A program made the translations under genes and the position numbers. From Nannochloropsis oceanica (Eukaryota; Sar; Eustigmatophyceae; Eustigmatales; Monodopsidaceae): DNA of 64,000 bases. The DNA lies in the NCBI GenBank assembly GCA_004519485.1, contig CP038125.1, positions 475,711 through 539,710 of the forward strand, written 5' to 3'. Below, piece by piece: positions 33,684-45,861 of the stretch. Position 1 is the first letter of the stretch; every line of letters begins with the position of its first letter. The notes under the pieces are model-generated. The model made no database searches. It was not told the DNA's origin and saw only the letters and a list, made by a program, of their open reading frames with translations.

Positions 33684-36399
33684 GGCACCTCCTTCCTCGT
33701 GGACGGCTTTGGGTTTACCTCGCCCAAATGCTCTGCCTATTTCTTGACGCACTACCACAGTGATCACTACTGGGGCCTGAGACCGTCTTTCAGCAAAGGT
33801 CAGGAGAGAAAGGGACGAAGAGGAGACTGAGACGGGTGGATGCGAGTGTTTCTACCTACGAGATCGAGTGATACATGCCTCCTTTCGCGTCGCATTGCCT
33901 TCACACCCAGCCCTCCCTCCCTCACTCCCTCACCCTCCTCCTTTCCTTCCTTCCTCAACCTTTCCTCCGCAGGCACTATCTTCTGCAGCGAGATCACGGG
34001 CGCCCTTCTTATCGGCAAGCTAGGAATCAAGCCCCAATTTGTACACATGCTGCCCATGGAGAGACCCACCACCATAGAGGTACGACCTCCCTCTCTTCCA
34101 ACCTCACCTGGTGGGTTGAAGCCTTCCTCCCTCCCTCCCTTCTCCCGCCTTCCACTTTCTAGGGCGTGGAAGTCACTCTGCTAGATGCAAACCATTGCCC
34201 TGGCGCCGTCATGCTGGTCTTTCACCTCAAGCGTGGTAGGGAGGGAGGGAGGAAGGGAGGGAAGGAGGGGCAAAGGAAGTGTTTTCACACCCTCATGCAC
34301 ATCCACAGCCACACCCATCCCTCTTTTCCTCCCTTTCCCCCCCCTTCTTTTTCTCTCCCCCCCCCTCCAGCGAACAAGACGATCCTCCACACGGGCGATT
34401 TCCGTGCTAGCGATGGGTTGAGGGCGAGGATGACGGCCTGGCTGCGGGCGAGGGGGAGGAAGATCGACACTGTTTACCTGGACACCACCTACTGCAATCA
34501 CAAGGCATGCCCTCCCTCTCTCTCCCTCCCTTTCTTTCACCTTCTTTTCCATTTCCACTGAATGACGGTATCAAGCCAACTCACCATCTCTCCCTCCCTC
34601 TCTCCCTCCCTTCCTCCTTCCAGTACACCTTTCCTTCCCAGGCCTCCGTCCTCGCCTCGCTATCTCTCCTGGCCCGGCGGGAGAAGGAGGCCGCTCCCTC
34701 CACCCTCTTCTACGTGGGCACCTACAGCATCGGCAAGGAGCGGGCCGTCCGCGCCGTGGCAGAAGGGATAGGTTGGGAAGGAGGGATGGAGGGAGGGAGG
34801 GAGGGAGGGAATGTCCTTCATTGTGTCTTTCCCTCTTCACACTTCCACCTTATTCCCTCGCCATCTACCTCTCTCTCTCCCTCCCTCCCCTCTTCCCTTT
34901 CTCCCTCCGCCCGTGGCTTTCTCTTGCCCAGGCAGCAAGGTATACGCGGACAAGCACAAGGAGCGGACCTTACGCCTCGCAGGGGAGTGGGACGACGGCC
35001 TCTATTCCTCCGATGCTAGGGAATGCTCCGTCAGGATGGCCTGGCTGGGGAGGCTGAGGGCCGAGAAAATGAGGGCGGGGGGGAGGAAGGGGGGCGGAAG
35101 GCTGAAAGGGCAGGAGGAGCTGCAACAGGAGCAACGGAAGCAACAGGATCGAGGGAGGACGGAGGAAAAGGAGGAGGAAGGGGGGAGAAAGGTGTTGGGG
35201 CGGGAACAGGATGGAGAGAGAACGGATAAGGAGGGGGAGGAGGAAGAAGGGAAAGAAGGGAGAGAGGGAGGGGCAAAAACGAGTACACTGCAGCAGTCGC
35301 TTGGAATGGAGGGGGAAAATGAGAGGGTTGAGGGGTATGCGTGGGAGGAGGAGGAGGAAGAAGAGGAGGAGGGGGAGGAGGGGAAGGAGGGGGGGGAGGG
35401 GGGACAAGACGACGACGACGGGGAGGAGGCAGTCAAGCAACTTGAAAATGAGGGGGAAGAGGAGGAGGAGGAGGAGGAGGAGGTAGGCGCCCGAAGGCCA
35501 GTCGTTGGCTTTCGTCCCACGGGTGAGAGTGAGGAGGAGGAGCAGCCGCGGCAGCAAGTCTACCTCATGGTCTTTAGATTTCTAACCCACTTCCCTCCCT
35601 CCCTCCCTCCCTCTCTCCTCCCCTCTCTCCCTCTATCAGGCTGGAGCTTCACCCGGAACAAGAAGAAGAAGGGCAAGGACGACTTCCCCTCCTCCTTTAC
35701 CTCCCTCCCTGCGCCCCCCTCCTCCTACACCCCCTGGATCAACGAGGAGGAAGGCGCCAAGCTGTACTTTGTCCCCTACTCCGAGCACTCTTCTTACACT
35801 GAATTGAGGGCATTTATCAGAGCGATACGGCCCAGGTCAGTTTTGGACCTCGTATTATTCCTTCTCTTCCTCCTTCTCTCCCTCCTTTCGCCCCTCCTCT
35901 TCTCCCTCAAAAACACATCCACCTGCCGATGAAACTTTAGAATAACGGTAGGTGAATAATCCACTTTTAAACCCTTTCTACCCCTTGCCTCCTTCCTTTT
36001 CTCTCTTCCTTTCGCAGGAAAATCATACCCACCGTAAGTGCAGGCGACGAGAAAGCCGTGGAGCGGCAACTGAAACATTTCCTCCCTGACATGGACCTAT
36101 CCCAAGATCGGGCTCGTCTCGATAGTTACTTCATGGGGGGAGAAAGAGGGGGAGGAAGAGAGGGAGGGAGGGTGGGTGGGAGAGAGGGAGAGGGAGGAGC
36201 AAGAGGGAGAGGACGAGGGATGGATTTGGGTGAAGTGGATGTGAAAGAGCAGGTGCAGCGATGGGCGGAGCTAGTGGGGCGCGATGGCAAAGAGGAGGGA
36301 GGAGGAAGAGAAGTGGAAATGAAGCGGACAAAGGAGGAGAAGAGAATGAAGAGAAAAGCGGTTGTGGAGGTGGTGCTAATCGATGATGACGATGATTGA
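33684..36399 (+). CDS. SNM1/PSO2-family DNA crosslink-repair nuclease (5' end open)
   Basis: Eight exons in phase, at least 581 residues: 33684-33798, 33973-34079, 34163-34235, 34371-34504, 34624-34771, 34932-35522, 35640-35835, 36018-36399. All metallo-beta-lactamase/beta-CASP motifs of SNM1 are present: YFLTHYHSDHYWGL (HxHxDH), IFCSEITGALL, VTLLDANHCPGAVML, TILHTGDFR, VYLDTTYC, YTFPSQ, YVGTYSIGKERA, VVGFRPTGWSFTRNK, VPYSEHSSYTELRAFI and PRKIIPTV. These 5'-exonucleases trim and clear interstrand DNA crosslinks in the nucleus. The beta-CASP part contains an acidic insert of about 150 residues (codons for Glu/Gly/Gln, 35060-35510). Intron 4 has a GC donor (aag/gcatgc). The C terminus after the catalytic core is Gly/Arg/Glu-rich and ends in five Asp. 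Upstream exons are missing from this model. Confidence 0.92.
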
Positions 36400-36794
36400 G
36401 GAGTTAGATAAGAGGACGGATGTGGATATGTACAGAAAATAGAAAATGAATAACCTTCCCTGCTGGGCCCATCTTCACAGCAGCGAGGATTACTTTTTCG
36501 TGCCATGCCACGCGCCTCGCTTAGTTGTAATGTATCTGCGGCATGGCCTTCACTTTCATTCATCTCTGGCCTGTCTCTGCTAAGAAACGATCGAGATTAT
36601 TGCCTGGGCCTGTCCGAAACCAACAGCAGTGTTGACCTCCTCTCTCCTCGCTTCAGAGTCTGGATGCGGATCATCCAGGCATGATGATTAACGTCAACAT
36701 CTCAAGCAGCCCTTCCATCAACACGACACATACTTTCCTCTCTCAAGCACGCACAGTCATCCACAAGCCACTACGGCGGACATCCACCGCAACA
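36400..36794. other. short intergenic region between tandem genes
   Basis: Separates the SNM1 gene from the lumen-protein gene, both on +. An in-frame ATG at 36681 would lengthen the next protein by 38 residues. The signal sequence fits better with the start at 36795, so this stretch is taken as 3' end plus promoter and leader. Confidence 0.5.
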
Positions 36795-37868
36795 ATGGAA
36801 CGACAACGATCAACGGCAGCCGCAGGGCATTTCTCCCTCGGTCTTCCGCTTCTCCTCGTCGTCGTCCTTCTTCCCATCACCACCTTGGCCTGGCAGCCAC
36901 GCGTCAGCCCATCCATGCAGCAGGAACCGTCCTCCAAGCGCCGCGCTGCCTTGCAAAGAAGAGAAGACTCCCTCTTCCACCAGACCGCTGGGTTTGCTAG
37001 TGCTTTTTTTCTCCTTTCATCCCCGTCCTTTGCCCTGCCTACGCCCGTCTCGGCAGCCGAGGACAAGACTGCGGAGATTAAGGAGGCAAGGGACAAGCTT
37101 CTGATCGAGTTGGAGGAGGGAAAGAATATCAACAGGTTAGAAACAGCCATTCAGAATGCGGATTGGGACACTTTGAAGCAGGTAGGGAGGGGAAAGGGGG
37201 GAGGAAAGGAGGAAAGGAGGGAGGGAGGCGAGGAAGCAGGAAGAAGTTGGGGTTTATGGGTGTATATACATGTATATTTAAGGGAAGAAGGAGTGGCTGT
37301 CGAGCGAGGAAAATTGAGATGTGCAAATGGACAGACGTGCAGAGAGGCTTGTGTATACCTCTATCCTTCATTGAGCTTATTCCTTCCCTTCTTTCTCCCT
37401 GCCCTCTCTCCTCCAGGTTTCAAAACAATTTGACGCCTATCTCCGGGGGGACCTGATGGGCACGGCCCGAAAGGGTGCCCTTGACAAGAAGGCCGCCAAT
37501 TCTATTCGAGAGGCCACGATGTACAGCCTCATAAAAGTGTGTTGTTCCTCCCTCCCTTATCCCGTTCCCTCCTTTCTATCTTTCCTCCCTCCCTCCCTCC
37601 CTCCCTCTTCTTCCTTCTTTATTTACCTCCTCCCCCTGTTTTTCCATCCTCGCCATTGTTTCAAAATTTAGCGAGTTTGCTCCCGTCTTAGCTAGCCCTC
37701 CCTCCCTCCCTCCCTCTCCCCCGCCCTCCCCGCCTCCCTCCCCTTTAGGTCAACAAGGGTGCGCGGGCTTCGGACGCAGCCCAGGCCCAAGAGGGGGTGA
37801 ATGAGCTTCGCAGCAACCTCAAAGCCTTCCTCAGCTTGCCGTGGAAGACAGAGGGGGAGGGGGAATGA
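36795..37868 (+). CDS. thylakoid-lumen-type protein, four-helix character
   Basis: Three exons in phase, 208 residues: 36795-37181, 37417-37536, 37749-37868. The leader is tripartite. A signal peptide (LGLPLLLVVVLLPITTLAWQ) is followed by an Arg-rich transit part (SSKRRAALQRRED). A second hydrophobic stretch (FASAFFLLSSPSFALPTPVSA) is preceded by paired arginines and ends in an AxA-like site, as in lumen proteins exported through the Tat route. The mature part of about 110 residues is all helical (EIKEARDKLLIELEEGKNI, NELRSNLKAFLSLPW). Size and leader suggest a small extrinsic photosystem II protein of the PsbQ/Psb31 type, but I see no residue that proves it. Confidence 0.72.
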
Positions 37869-38813
37869 GCAGAGGGAGGGAGGAAGAGGCATAATGGCAG
37901 GGGATGGATGAATCCAAAGAATTAATTGCTCGAGACAGTAATTGGAAGAGGCGAGAGATTAGGAGCACCATTTTTTCGGGTGGATGAGGCCGACCGCCTC
38001 TAGAGGATTCTTACAGCTCTAGACTTTGCAATCATTCTTCTCTTTTTTCCGCACTCTTTTTTCTTCTTCTCTCTTTTGGTGTTTCTCGAGCTCCCTCGCT
38101 CGCGCTCGAGTTCGCTCTCTTGCCCTGTCCTCTTCCTCATTCCCATGTCTGCCTTCTCCCTCCCTCTCATCCCCAGAACCACACACGACCTCTTTCCTCC
38201 CCATACCCGGAGGTCTCTTTCCATCGCCTGCTATCCCGTGCTGTACGTGAACGCTTATGTCCCACATTGCAATGCGCCCACACGACCATTACTATATCTA
38301 TGCGCACACGCACATCTGTCTATCTATCTACTATCTACCAAACCCGGCCCACGCGCCACAAAAGGCAGCTCCGTGCTAGCAGGTAGGCGCGTTGGAGGGA
38401 AGGGAAAGAGGGGAGCATCCAGAGCCCCGACGGCCCAAAACAAGAAGCGGGCCGGGTGTGTCCAGGGCGCCGTATTGCTGGAGACCGAATCACTGCCTTT
38501 TTGTCACTTGCAAGACACTGAATCGCCGGCTTTGCATCAACGCCTCCGCACTGGCTTCTTGAGACGGAACTATCGCCTCGACAACTAACTAACCAAAACC
38601 TTGGTGCAATCGGCCGCTTTGTCTGTCTTCCTACCTTTTTCTTGCGGTCCACGACCTCTGGTATTTCTATTCCATACACACACACAGAGTACGACAAATA
38701 CTCTCACTCTCTCACACACTCGCACATTTACCTCCTTTGCCTTCTCGCGAAATTCCTGCGTAGGAAGGAAGGGAGGGAGGGAGGGAGGGAGGGAGGGAGG
38801 AGGGAGGGAGTGA
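37869..38813. other. intergenic region between convergent genes
   Basis: Nearly 1 kb between the lumen-protein gene (+) and the RBR ligase gene (-). It contains T/C-rich stretches (38030-38110), a short tctatctatctactatctac run at 38315-38340 and a GGGA tract next to the ligase stop. The open frames are unsupported. Confidence 0.45.
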
Positions 38814-41800
38814 CTAGGCCCGGCCGCCCATGATGGCGTTCATCATGTAGACGGGCAAGAACAAGGCGGAGAGCGCCTCTTTGCAGCGTCCCGTGCCGAG
38901 GAGGGTAGCCAAGCACACGCACAGGCCCATAGGTAGCCAGAAGGCCTCCAGAACGAGGAGGAGGAGAACGAGGGCGGTGAGAAGAGAGGCGAGAACCAGG
39001 TCGCTCGCCAGCCGCGCCTTGCGCCGGAGTAGGTGGTGGAGGGCGGGAAGGAGGACCTGAGGGAGGGAGGGGGCAGGCGCAGTCAGTGCCAAATCCTGGT
39101 GGCATCATACTATCATAATGATTTCATTGTTAATACAACAGCCTGGGGTCATGTCACTACCATGATTAGTACTATTTTTATTTCGGTGCCTCCACGCGAT
39201 TGTAGCGCAAGGCGTCGTTCTCACCCCCCCCTGCCACCTGTCCCTCCTCCCCTCCCTCCCTCTTGCCCGTTCTACCTGCCACTTGAGTCGAGGCGGGTGG
39301 GAAGCGGTGAGGAAGGGGCCGAGGAAGGGGGCGAGGAAGGGGAGCTCCCAGAAGGAGAGGCACGGTGCCAGGAGGAGGAGCAAGGCGGCGATGGGCAGCC
39401 TGGAGGGAGGGGGGGAGGGGGGAATGGAGGGAGGGCGAAGGAGGAATTAGGCTCTAGGTGGCTCGAAGGGTGAAAGGAGGACACGGGGGGGTGGCGGGTA
39501 TGGAAATGAGGGAGGGAGGGCGGAGGGGAGGGAGGAAGGAGGGACTCACCACAAGAGCGACCCGGCAAGGACGACACTGGAGGCGAGGAGGAAGAAGGGA
39601 AGGAGGAGGAGGCAGCAGGCCAGACGGAGGGGGATGACGACGAGGCAGACGACGAATCCGGGGAACGGGACGTCACCCAGGCGGGAGAATTGGGCCCCTG
39701 GAGGAGAGGGAGGGAGGGAGGGAGGGAGGGAGGGAGGGAGGGTCAGACGGATGTCATGAGGGAGTAAAGGAAGAGAGGAGTACAGGAGGGAGGGAGGCAG
39801 GGAGAGAGGGAGGGAAGTACCGGGGCAGCCGAAGATGTTGTAGACCTCGTAGTGGCCGTCGCTGTAGGTGGCCCCGCACAGCCAGCACCTGGAGGAGGGA
39901 GGGAGGGAGGGAAGAAAGAGTGATTGGTTGAAGATCGAGAGGGAGAGACCGAAAAACGAAGAAGGCGAGGAAGAACGGAGGGAGGGAGGGAGGGCGGACG
40001 GGAGGGAGGGAGGGAGGGAGGGAGGACGTACCACTGGTGGAGGCAATTGGCGCAGGTGATGTGGTTGCAGCCGCCCGTCTTTTCCGTTGGGGCTGAGCAT
40101 CGCGGGCACCGCCGCGAGATGGCCATGACGGCTCGTCGGGACTGATAGAATGGAGATGGGGAGGGAGGGAGGGAGGGAGGGAGGAAGGGAAGGTGATCTA
40201 TGGATGCATGCATTCGAGTCTGTGGTGCTTTCCCTCCCTCTCTCTCTCTCCCAAGACCAGATCATGCACCCCCTCCCTCCTTCCCTCTCTCCCTTCCTCC
40301 CTCCCTCCCTCCCTCCCTACCTGCTGCGAGTCTTTCCGCATCCGCAGTGCGTACTGCCAGCAGGACGTGTGCGGGTGGGCGTTGCTGTGAAAGAAGCAGA
40401 AATGGGTGTGGCAGTCGGGGCAGGAGAGGGCGGGAGAGCACCGACACCCTCTGACCATCCGTCCACAGCCGGGCTTCGGACACTCGCGGTAACGGTCCGA
40501 TTGTCTGGGGAGGAAGGGAGGGAGGGAGGGAGGGAGGGAGGGAGGGAGGGAGGGAGGGAAGGAGGGAGGGAGGGGGTGCATGATCTGGTCTTGGACGGAT
40601 CCGACAAGGGATAGATCACCCTCGGAGAAAGGGAAGGAGGGACGAAGGGAGGGGCAGAGGGAGGGACAGGCAGACGGATAATCATGTCTTCTCATATTCC
40701 TTGCATTGCTCTCCCTCCCTCCCTCCCTCCCTCCTTGTCGCCCTACCTCATCAAGCAGAACTTCTGATACTTTCTCCACGTGTCGCCGTCCACGAGCAGC
40801 TTGATGTCCTGCTCCGAGTACGAGTAGCCGCAGCCGTCCTGAGGGAGGGAGGGAGGGAGGGAGGGAGGGAGGGAGGGAGGGAGGGAGGGACAAGGTAAGC
40901 GAGTAAATGGCCAGCTGCAGGGCAGACCCGGCTCTTTCCTCCTTTCTTTAGCGCCTCCCTCCCTCCCCTCCCTCCCTCCCTCCCTCCCTCCTTCCTTCAC
41001 CTGCCCGAGCATCGGACAGGGGATAGAGACGCCGCGAGAGGAGATGGAGGCCGCCATGTACCCTCGGATGCAGTCCTGAGGGAGGGAGGGAGGGAGGGAG
41101 GGAGGGAGGGAGGGAGGGAGAGGAGGGTAAGTGTTAGGGGTACACCGTTAGAAAGGCACTAGATGGCCTTCCCCTCCCTCCCTCCTGCCCTCCCTCCTGT
41201 CCTCCCTCCCTCCCTCCCTCCCTACCTGACAGAAGGTATGCGAGCAGGCACCGGGGCCCGAGTGCTCCATCCGCAGCGAGTCCGGCAAGTTGGACAGGCA
41301 GATGTTGCAGAAGAAGGTCCTGAGGGAAGGAGGGAGGGCGGGAGGGAGGGATAGAGGGAGATGGGTGGATGAAAATGGATTCCGCGGATACCAAAAACAA
41401 GAAACGACGATGACATCAACGCCCCGCCCTCTCTTCCACCCTTTCTCCCTCCCGCCCTTCCTCTCCACTTACGGCTGCGGGCTCATCTGCTGCACAGGCT
41501 TCACCAGCAAAGTCCAAAGCGCGCCCCAGCGCTCCCTCCCTCCCTCCCTCCGCTCTTCTCCTTGGGGGGGCTCCTGCTGCAGACACTGCAATCCTCCTCC
41601 TTTTCTCTCTTCCTGCGACCTCTCCTCTTCCTCTTCCTCTTCCTCTTCCTCTTCCCCCTTCTCCCCTGATCCCTCTTCCACTGATGGGGGGCAAGGGCCG
41701 TCAGAATCATCATCGTTCGTTTCCTCCCCCGCTCTCTCATCCCTCCTCACCACGTCATTCTTCTCCCTTTCCCTCCTCTCATCCTTCGCTTCCTCCTCCT

Positions 41801-41960
41801 CCTCCTCCTCCCCTTGCCTCCTATCCCCCCTCCTCCAACCCGCCCTCCTCCCCATCGCACCGACCAGCAGCTGCCTCGCCCTTCCTACCGTACTTCCTGC
41901 CCCACTCCTCCCTCCTCCTCCTCCGCCTCCTTCGCCTCCTCCGCCTCCTCCTCCTCCTCC

Positions 41961-42007
<47 letters not shown>

Positions 42008-42589
42008 CTCTTCCTCCTGCTACTACTGCTCCGGCTGCAGATGGCAAGGCCCCAGCGGCAACGGCAGCAGTAGCAGGAGGAGGCGGAAGAGAAAGAGGAT
42101 GAGCATCAGCAGATGTAGCAGCACTAGTGCGACAAATGCCTCTAGCAGGAGCAGGAACAGGAGCAGTCGTGGCCTGAGATGCTGAGCCCAAGGAGGAAAG
42201 CGAAAGCGACAATCCCCCTTCCAGCGACTCGTTGTCCACCTCTTCCGTCCTCGTGTGGCGGTGCCCCCTCCCTCCTTCCCATCCTTGCCCCCGCGGTGCC
42301 TCTCCCTCCTCGGATGTGTGCATAGCCTCGTCCAAGGTGATGGCATGGTGGGGGGAGAGCAGGGACGCCTCTCTCCCATCCTTCCTTCCCGTCCTTGGGG
42401 CAGTGGGCGTCCTTATGCGCGATGGCTGCTGCGGCTGCTGCTGCCGGCGAGGAGTGGAGGTCGAGGTGTGGAAGGAGTTAGGCCGGTGGGATTGAGAAGT
42501 GGAGATAGAGGTGACAGAGGAGGTCGTCGAGTTGTGGCTGCGGGATGCTCGGCGCCTCAAATAAATGGCACATGTCTGGGCATGCTGCA

Positions 42590-42620
<31 letters not shown>

Positions 42621-43037
42621 ATTGTCCTCGTCCTCGCCCTCCTTTTCGTCGTCGGAAGGGTCGTAATAGGCGTAGGAGGAGGTGCAGGGGGAGGTTAAGA
42701 AGGGCTGCTGCTGCTGCTGGGGGTGTGTGAGAACAAGGCGATGGGAGTGGAAGGAGTAGGAGGGGGAGGATGGAGAGCGCTGCGCAAGCAAGGGCGGCGG
42801 GGTTCGTGATGTCGCCGCATGGAGACGAGGCTGACTAGAAGAATGTTGAACCTCCCTATTAACTTCTCCTCCTTCCGGAGCCCCGCTATCTCCACATGCA
42901 TGCTGGCTGGAGGGGTGCCCTCCTCCTCCTTCTGCTCGATCTACTGTTGCAGCTGCAGCTGCTGCTGCTGCGGCGGCGGCGGCAACGGTGGCCGCAGCAG
43001 CGGCATCCAGGGATAGGCTATCAATAGTGTTTCCCAT
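38814..43037 (-). CDS. membrane RBR-type E3 ubiquitin ligase
   Basis: Ten exons in phase, 900 residues: 43037-41473, 41319-41226, 41075-41001, 40838-40747, 40504-40321, 40141-40032, 39888-39821, 39697-39550, 39399-39276, 39056-38814. The first exon (522 residues) is low complexity: poly-Ala, acidic runs, Gly and Glu runs. Then RING1 (FFCNICLSNL, CSHTFCQDCI), IBR (YRECPKPGCGRMVRG, LSCPDCHTHFCFFH) and RING2 (CPRCSAPTEKTGGCNHITC, NCLHQWCWLCGATY). The catalytic Cys of RBR ligases is the one in GGCNHITC and is kept. After GHYEVYNIFGCPG several hydrophobic segments follow (LACCLLLLPFFLLASSVVLA; LPIAALLLLLAPCL; VLASLLTALVLLLLVLEAF), so it is anchored in a membrane, as in the RNF19/RNF144 type. Family function: ubiquitin passes from E2 to that Cys and then to substrate. 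Substrate unknown. Confidence 0.92.
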
Positions 43038-43850
43038 TTCTTTCCTTCTTCCCCCAAATAATTTCCAGTGCCGGATAATAACAGAAAAAGAGACGACGGG
43101 ATGGTGGGGGCAGGGGAAGATGCGAGAAAGCGGTGGGGACGCGCCACTGTGCCCCCTTTGGCCCCTTCGAGACTTTGTTGTGATCTGTAGGGAGAATAGA
43201 GGAAAGGGGCAATGGTTAAAATTGAACGATGGTTTGAGCGAATCAAATGAGGGAAAAAGATCGTAAACTTGCAACAAAAAGCTTATCAGGGTAGTGGGAG
43301 GTTGAGGAGAGCACAGTCCGTGGGTGACTGCGGGGGTTCAATCGCGCGGTCAGGCCTTGGCTTACACTTGAAGGTATCACAATAAGAATATAGCAGTTGT
43401 CGCTGGTGGCGGGATGGAAGAGACGAGGAGATGAGAGGGAGACAGTAAGTGAATTTCCATCACCTGGAACAGCACCCACACGAAGAAAGCAACGGCCGGG
43501 CCATGTTGTTCTTCAACTCCTCCTCGCCCTCCTCCTTACGCACAAAGACGAAGTATAGTATGCCTGAAAGGCGATGATTCTTCCAGTAGAAGAAGGCAAG
43601 ATAATTTGGATGGAGGTGATGGGAGGAGGGAAAAGAGTTCATGCGCGCACAAGAGAGAACGCAGGTAGACGGAAGCTGAAAAGCAGAGGTCTGGTTGAAT
43701 TCAATGTCAACCTCGTTAATTCTTTTCCCTTTTTCATTTTGTTGTCATTCTTTCGCAAAAGAGATATCTCTTCTCTTTGCAGTCCCGTATTGTTTATCCT
43801 CATTATTTATTATACAGCCCTTTTCCTCCCCTCCCTCTCCTTCCTCCTCG
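43038..43850. other. intergenic region between tandem minus-strand genes
   Basis: Lies between the start of the RBR ligase and the stop of the transporter. Minus-strand frames of 60-92 codons occur (for example 43460-43642) without domains. An in-frame upstream ATG at 43277 would add 80 residues to the ligase; the start at 43037 is preferred because low-complexity coding sequence starts there. Promoter of the ligase is expected. Confidence 0.4.
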
Positions 43851-45861
43851 TCACATCCCCTTCTTCGCTGCCCTTTCCGCGTACCAGGCGTCATTGTGCT
43901 TGGCGTGCAAGTGGGTGGACAGTGCCACGAGACAGGCAGCAAACAAGTGAAGGCGCGAGGGGGGGGTCTGTTGGGCCACGGACTGACAGAAAGCTGTCAG
44001 GGCAATTCCAGCGATGAGGGCGAAACCCTTTTTCACGCCTGGGGGGGGAGACGATGGGAAGGGGAGTGAGAACCAGCACGATGCACTCCCCTTGAAACAT
44101 GACGAACAGGCATCGTTTCCACACTTCTTCCTCAGCTCTTTCCCCCTTTCCTATCCTTCACTTACCTCCCGCATACTTAGTGACTAGGCCCACGATGATG
44201 CCACCGGCAGCGTTCATCACGACGGGGAGAAGGGTTAGGGGACCTACGCCCTCGGGCAGGGAGAAGGAGGGAGCGTCTGAGGGAGGGTAGGAAGGGGGAG
44301 AGGGAGGGAGAGGTGTGTCAAAAACGTTGCGAAAGAGGGAAGGAGGGAGGGAGGGAGGGAAGGAGGACCGGCACTCACCTTCACCACCAGTATCAGTTAT
44401 GTATCTCGCCGCGATGAGGAGGGCCAGGCAGATCTGCCCGTAGAATGCAAGCTCCGCAGAGTAGAGGTAGCTGTTCCGAGACAGCCCTTGGAGAGTCTTC
44501 TGGGTCAGGGCTGCGCAGACACCTGGAAGGGAGAGAGCGAGCGAGCGAGGGGAAGGAGGGAGGGGAGGGAGGGAGAATTTGTGATGAGGCATGGGGAGGA
44601 GGCATTTCTGGACTCCCTTCCCTCCCTCTTTCCCTCTCTCTCTCCCTCCTTCCCTCCCTCCCTCCCTCCCTCCCACACATCCTCTGATTACCTGACGTGA
44701 GAGACGCGAGGAGGCATGGTACGACGCCCATTGTGAAAGTGAGGGGGTCCACAGGAAGGGAGGAGGAGGAGGAGGAGGAGGAGGCGGAAGCAGGCCAGTT
44801 GAGGATTATGGAGGCAGTGAGCAGCATGCACAAGGCGACCAACTGAAGAGGCGTCTGCTTCTTTCCCAAGACAAAGTAGAGGCACACGGCGGCAGCCAAG
44901 GTCTGGGGAGGGAGGGAGGGAGTAAGGGAGGGAGGGAGGGAAGGAGGGAGGTGAGGGGGATGGTCGCGGAAGTAGGAGGCTGTGGGAGAGGGAAAGCAGG
45001 GCAGGTGATTGTTCGAACCTTCGTTTGGTTGAGCAGGTTGAAGGAGAGCGAGTCCAGGTATTGGTAGCCGAACTGAGCCATGGTGTTCTGAAGGGCGTAC
45101 AGAGCCGCGGGGACTGCACCGAGACGAAGGCTCTCCCTGAGAGATTGGGGGGGGGGAAGGTAATTGTGGCATGAGAAAAAGAGTGGAATGGGGAGCGGTA
45201 AGATAGGAGTGAAAGAGAGAGGAAGGAAAGAAGGAAGGGAGGGAGGCAGGGAGTTTTGCTGAGTCTCTTGCCTGAACGTCCACGTTGCCCACATCTTGTC
45301 TCGCGCACTCTTTTTCTCCGTGACAAGCAGTCCCACGGCACAGAGGAGGATCTTGACGGCTTCCGTGGCCATCACAATCGGCATCTTGGGCGTGCTTTTG
45401 GGGATGAAGGCGCGCACGAGGATGGGCTGCATGCCAAACTGGAGGGCGAGGAGGGCCATGTAGAAGTAGCCCGAGGTGAGGAGGTCGCCGCCCTTGCCAG
45501 CTGTTGATAACGACGACGCTTTTTTCGGTTTGCGGTGTGGCGTGGTAGTGGAGGAGAAGGAGTAGGAGGAGGAGAGGGAGGTGGAAGAGGAAGAGAGACG
45601 TTTTGAAGACGCCATGGAGGAACAGAGGCGCCGGCGGAGGGTGGGAGGGGAGGAGGAGGAGGGCGGGGAGGGCGGGACGGCGCGAGCGGGTTGTTTGGTA
45701 GTTGGAGAGAACGAGGACGACGGGGAGGAGGAAGACGCGGCGTGACAGGAACCACGGGAAGAGGAGCGGGTTTTAATGTTGGACTGGGGGCGCTGGGCCA
45801 GGTGTAGGGGCCTGTATGAAGGGACTGTCGGAAGTGGAGGGAGGGCGTGTTGAGCCGTCAT
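43851..45861 (-). CDS. nucleotide-sugar transporter (SLC35A-like)
   Basis: Six exons in phase, 453 residues: 45861-45272, 45136-45019, 44902-44692, 44522-44379, 44276-44166, 44038-43851. After a Ser/Pro/Arg-rich N-terminal region of about 130 residues come about ten membrane segments with the signature of the UDP-galactose/CMP-sialic-acid transporter group: FYMALLALQFGMQPILVRAF, PIVMATEAVKILLCAVGLL, RESLRLGAVPAALYALQNTM, QFGYQYLDSLSFNLLNQTK, LAAAVCLYFVLGKKQT, VCAALTQKTLQG, YSAELAFYGQI, AAGGIIVGLVTKYAGGV and KGFALIAGIALTAF. These proteins exchange cytosolic nucleotide sugars for nucleoside monophosphates across Golgi or ER membranes. The substrate cannot be read from sequence. Intron 1 has a GC donor (cag/gcaaga), confirmed by phase. 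The long N-terminal extension could hold a targeting signal or be partly untranslated. Confidence 0.92.

Noticed and set aside
34970-35557. Minus-strand frame of 195 codons rich in Leu and Pro
   Set aside because: It is the antisense of the acidic SNM1 insert; Glu codons read backwards give Leu/Ser/Pro.
937-43037. Gln, Glu, Ser or Ala runs as evidence of prion or repeat-disease-like domains
   Set aside because: Such runs are pervasive in this genome's proteins and reflect repeat expansion; they do not support a specific function by themselves.
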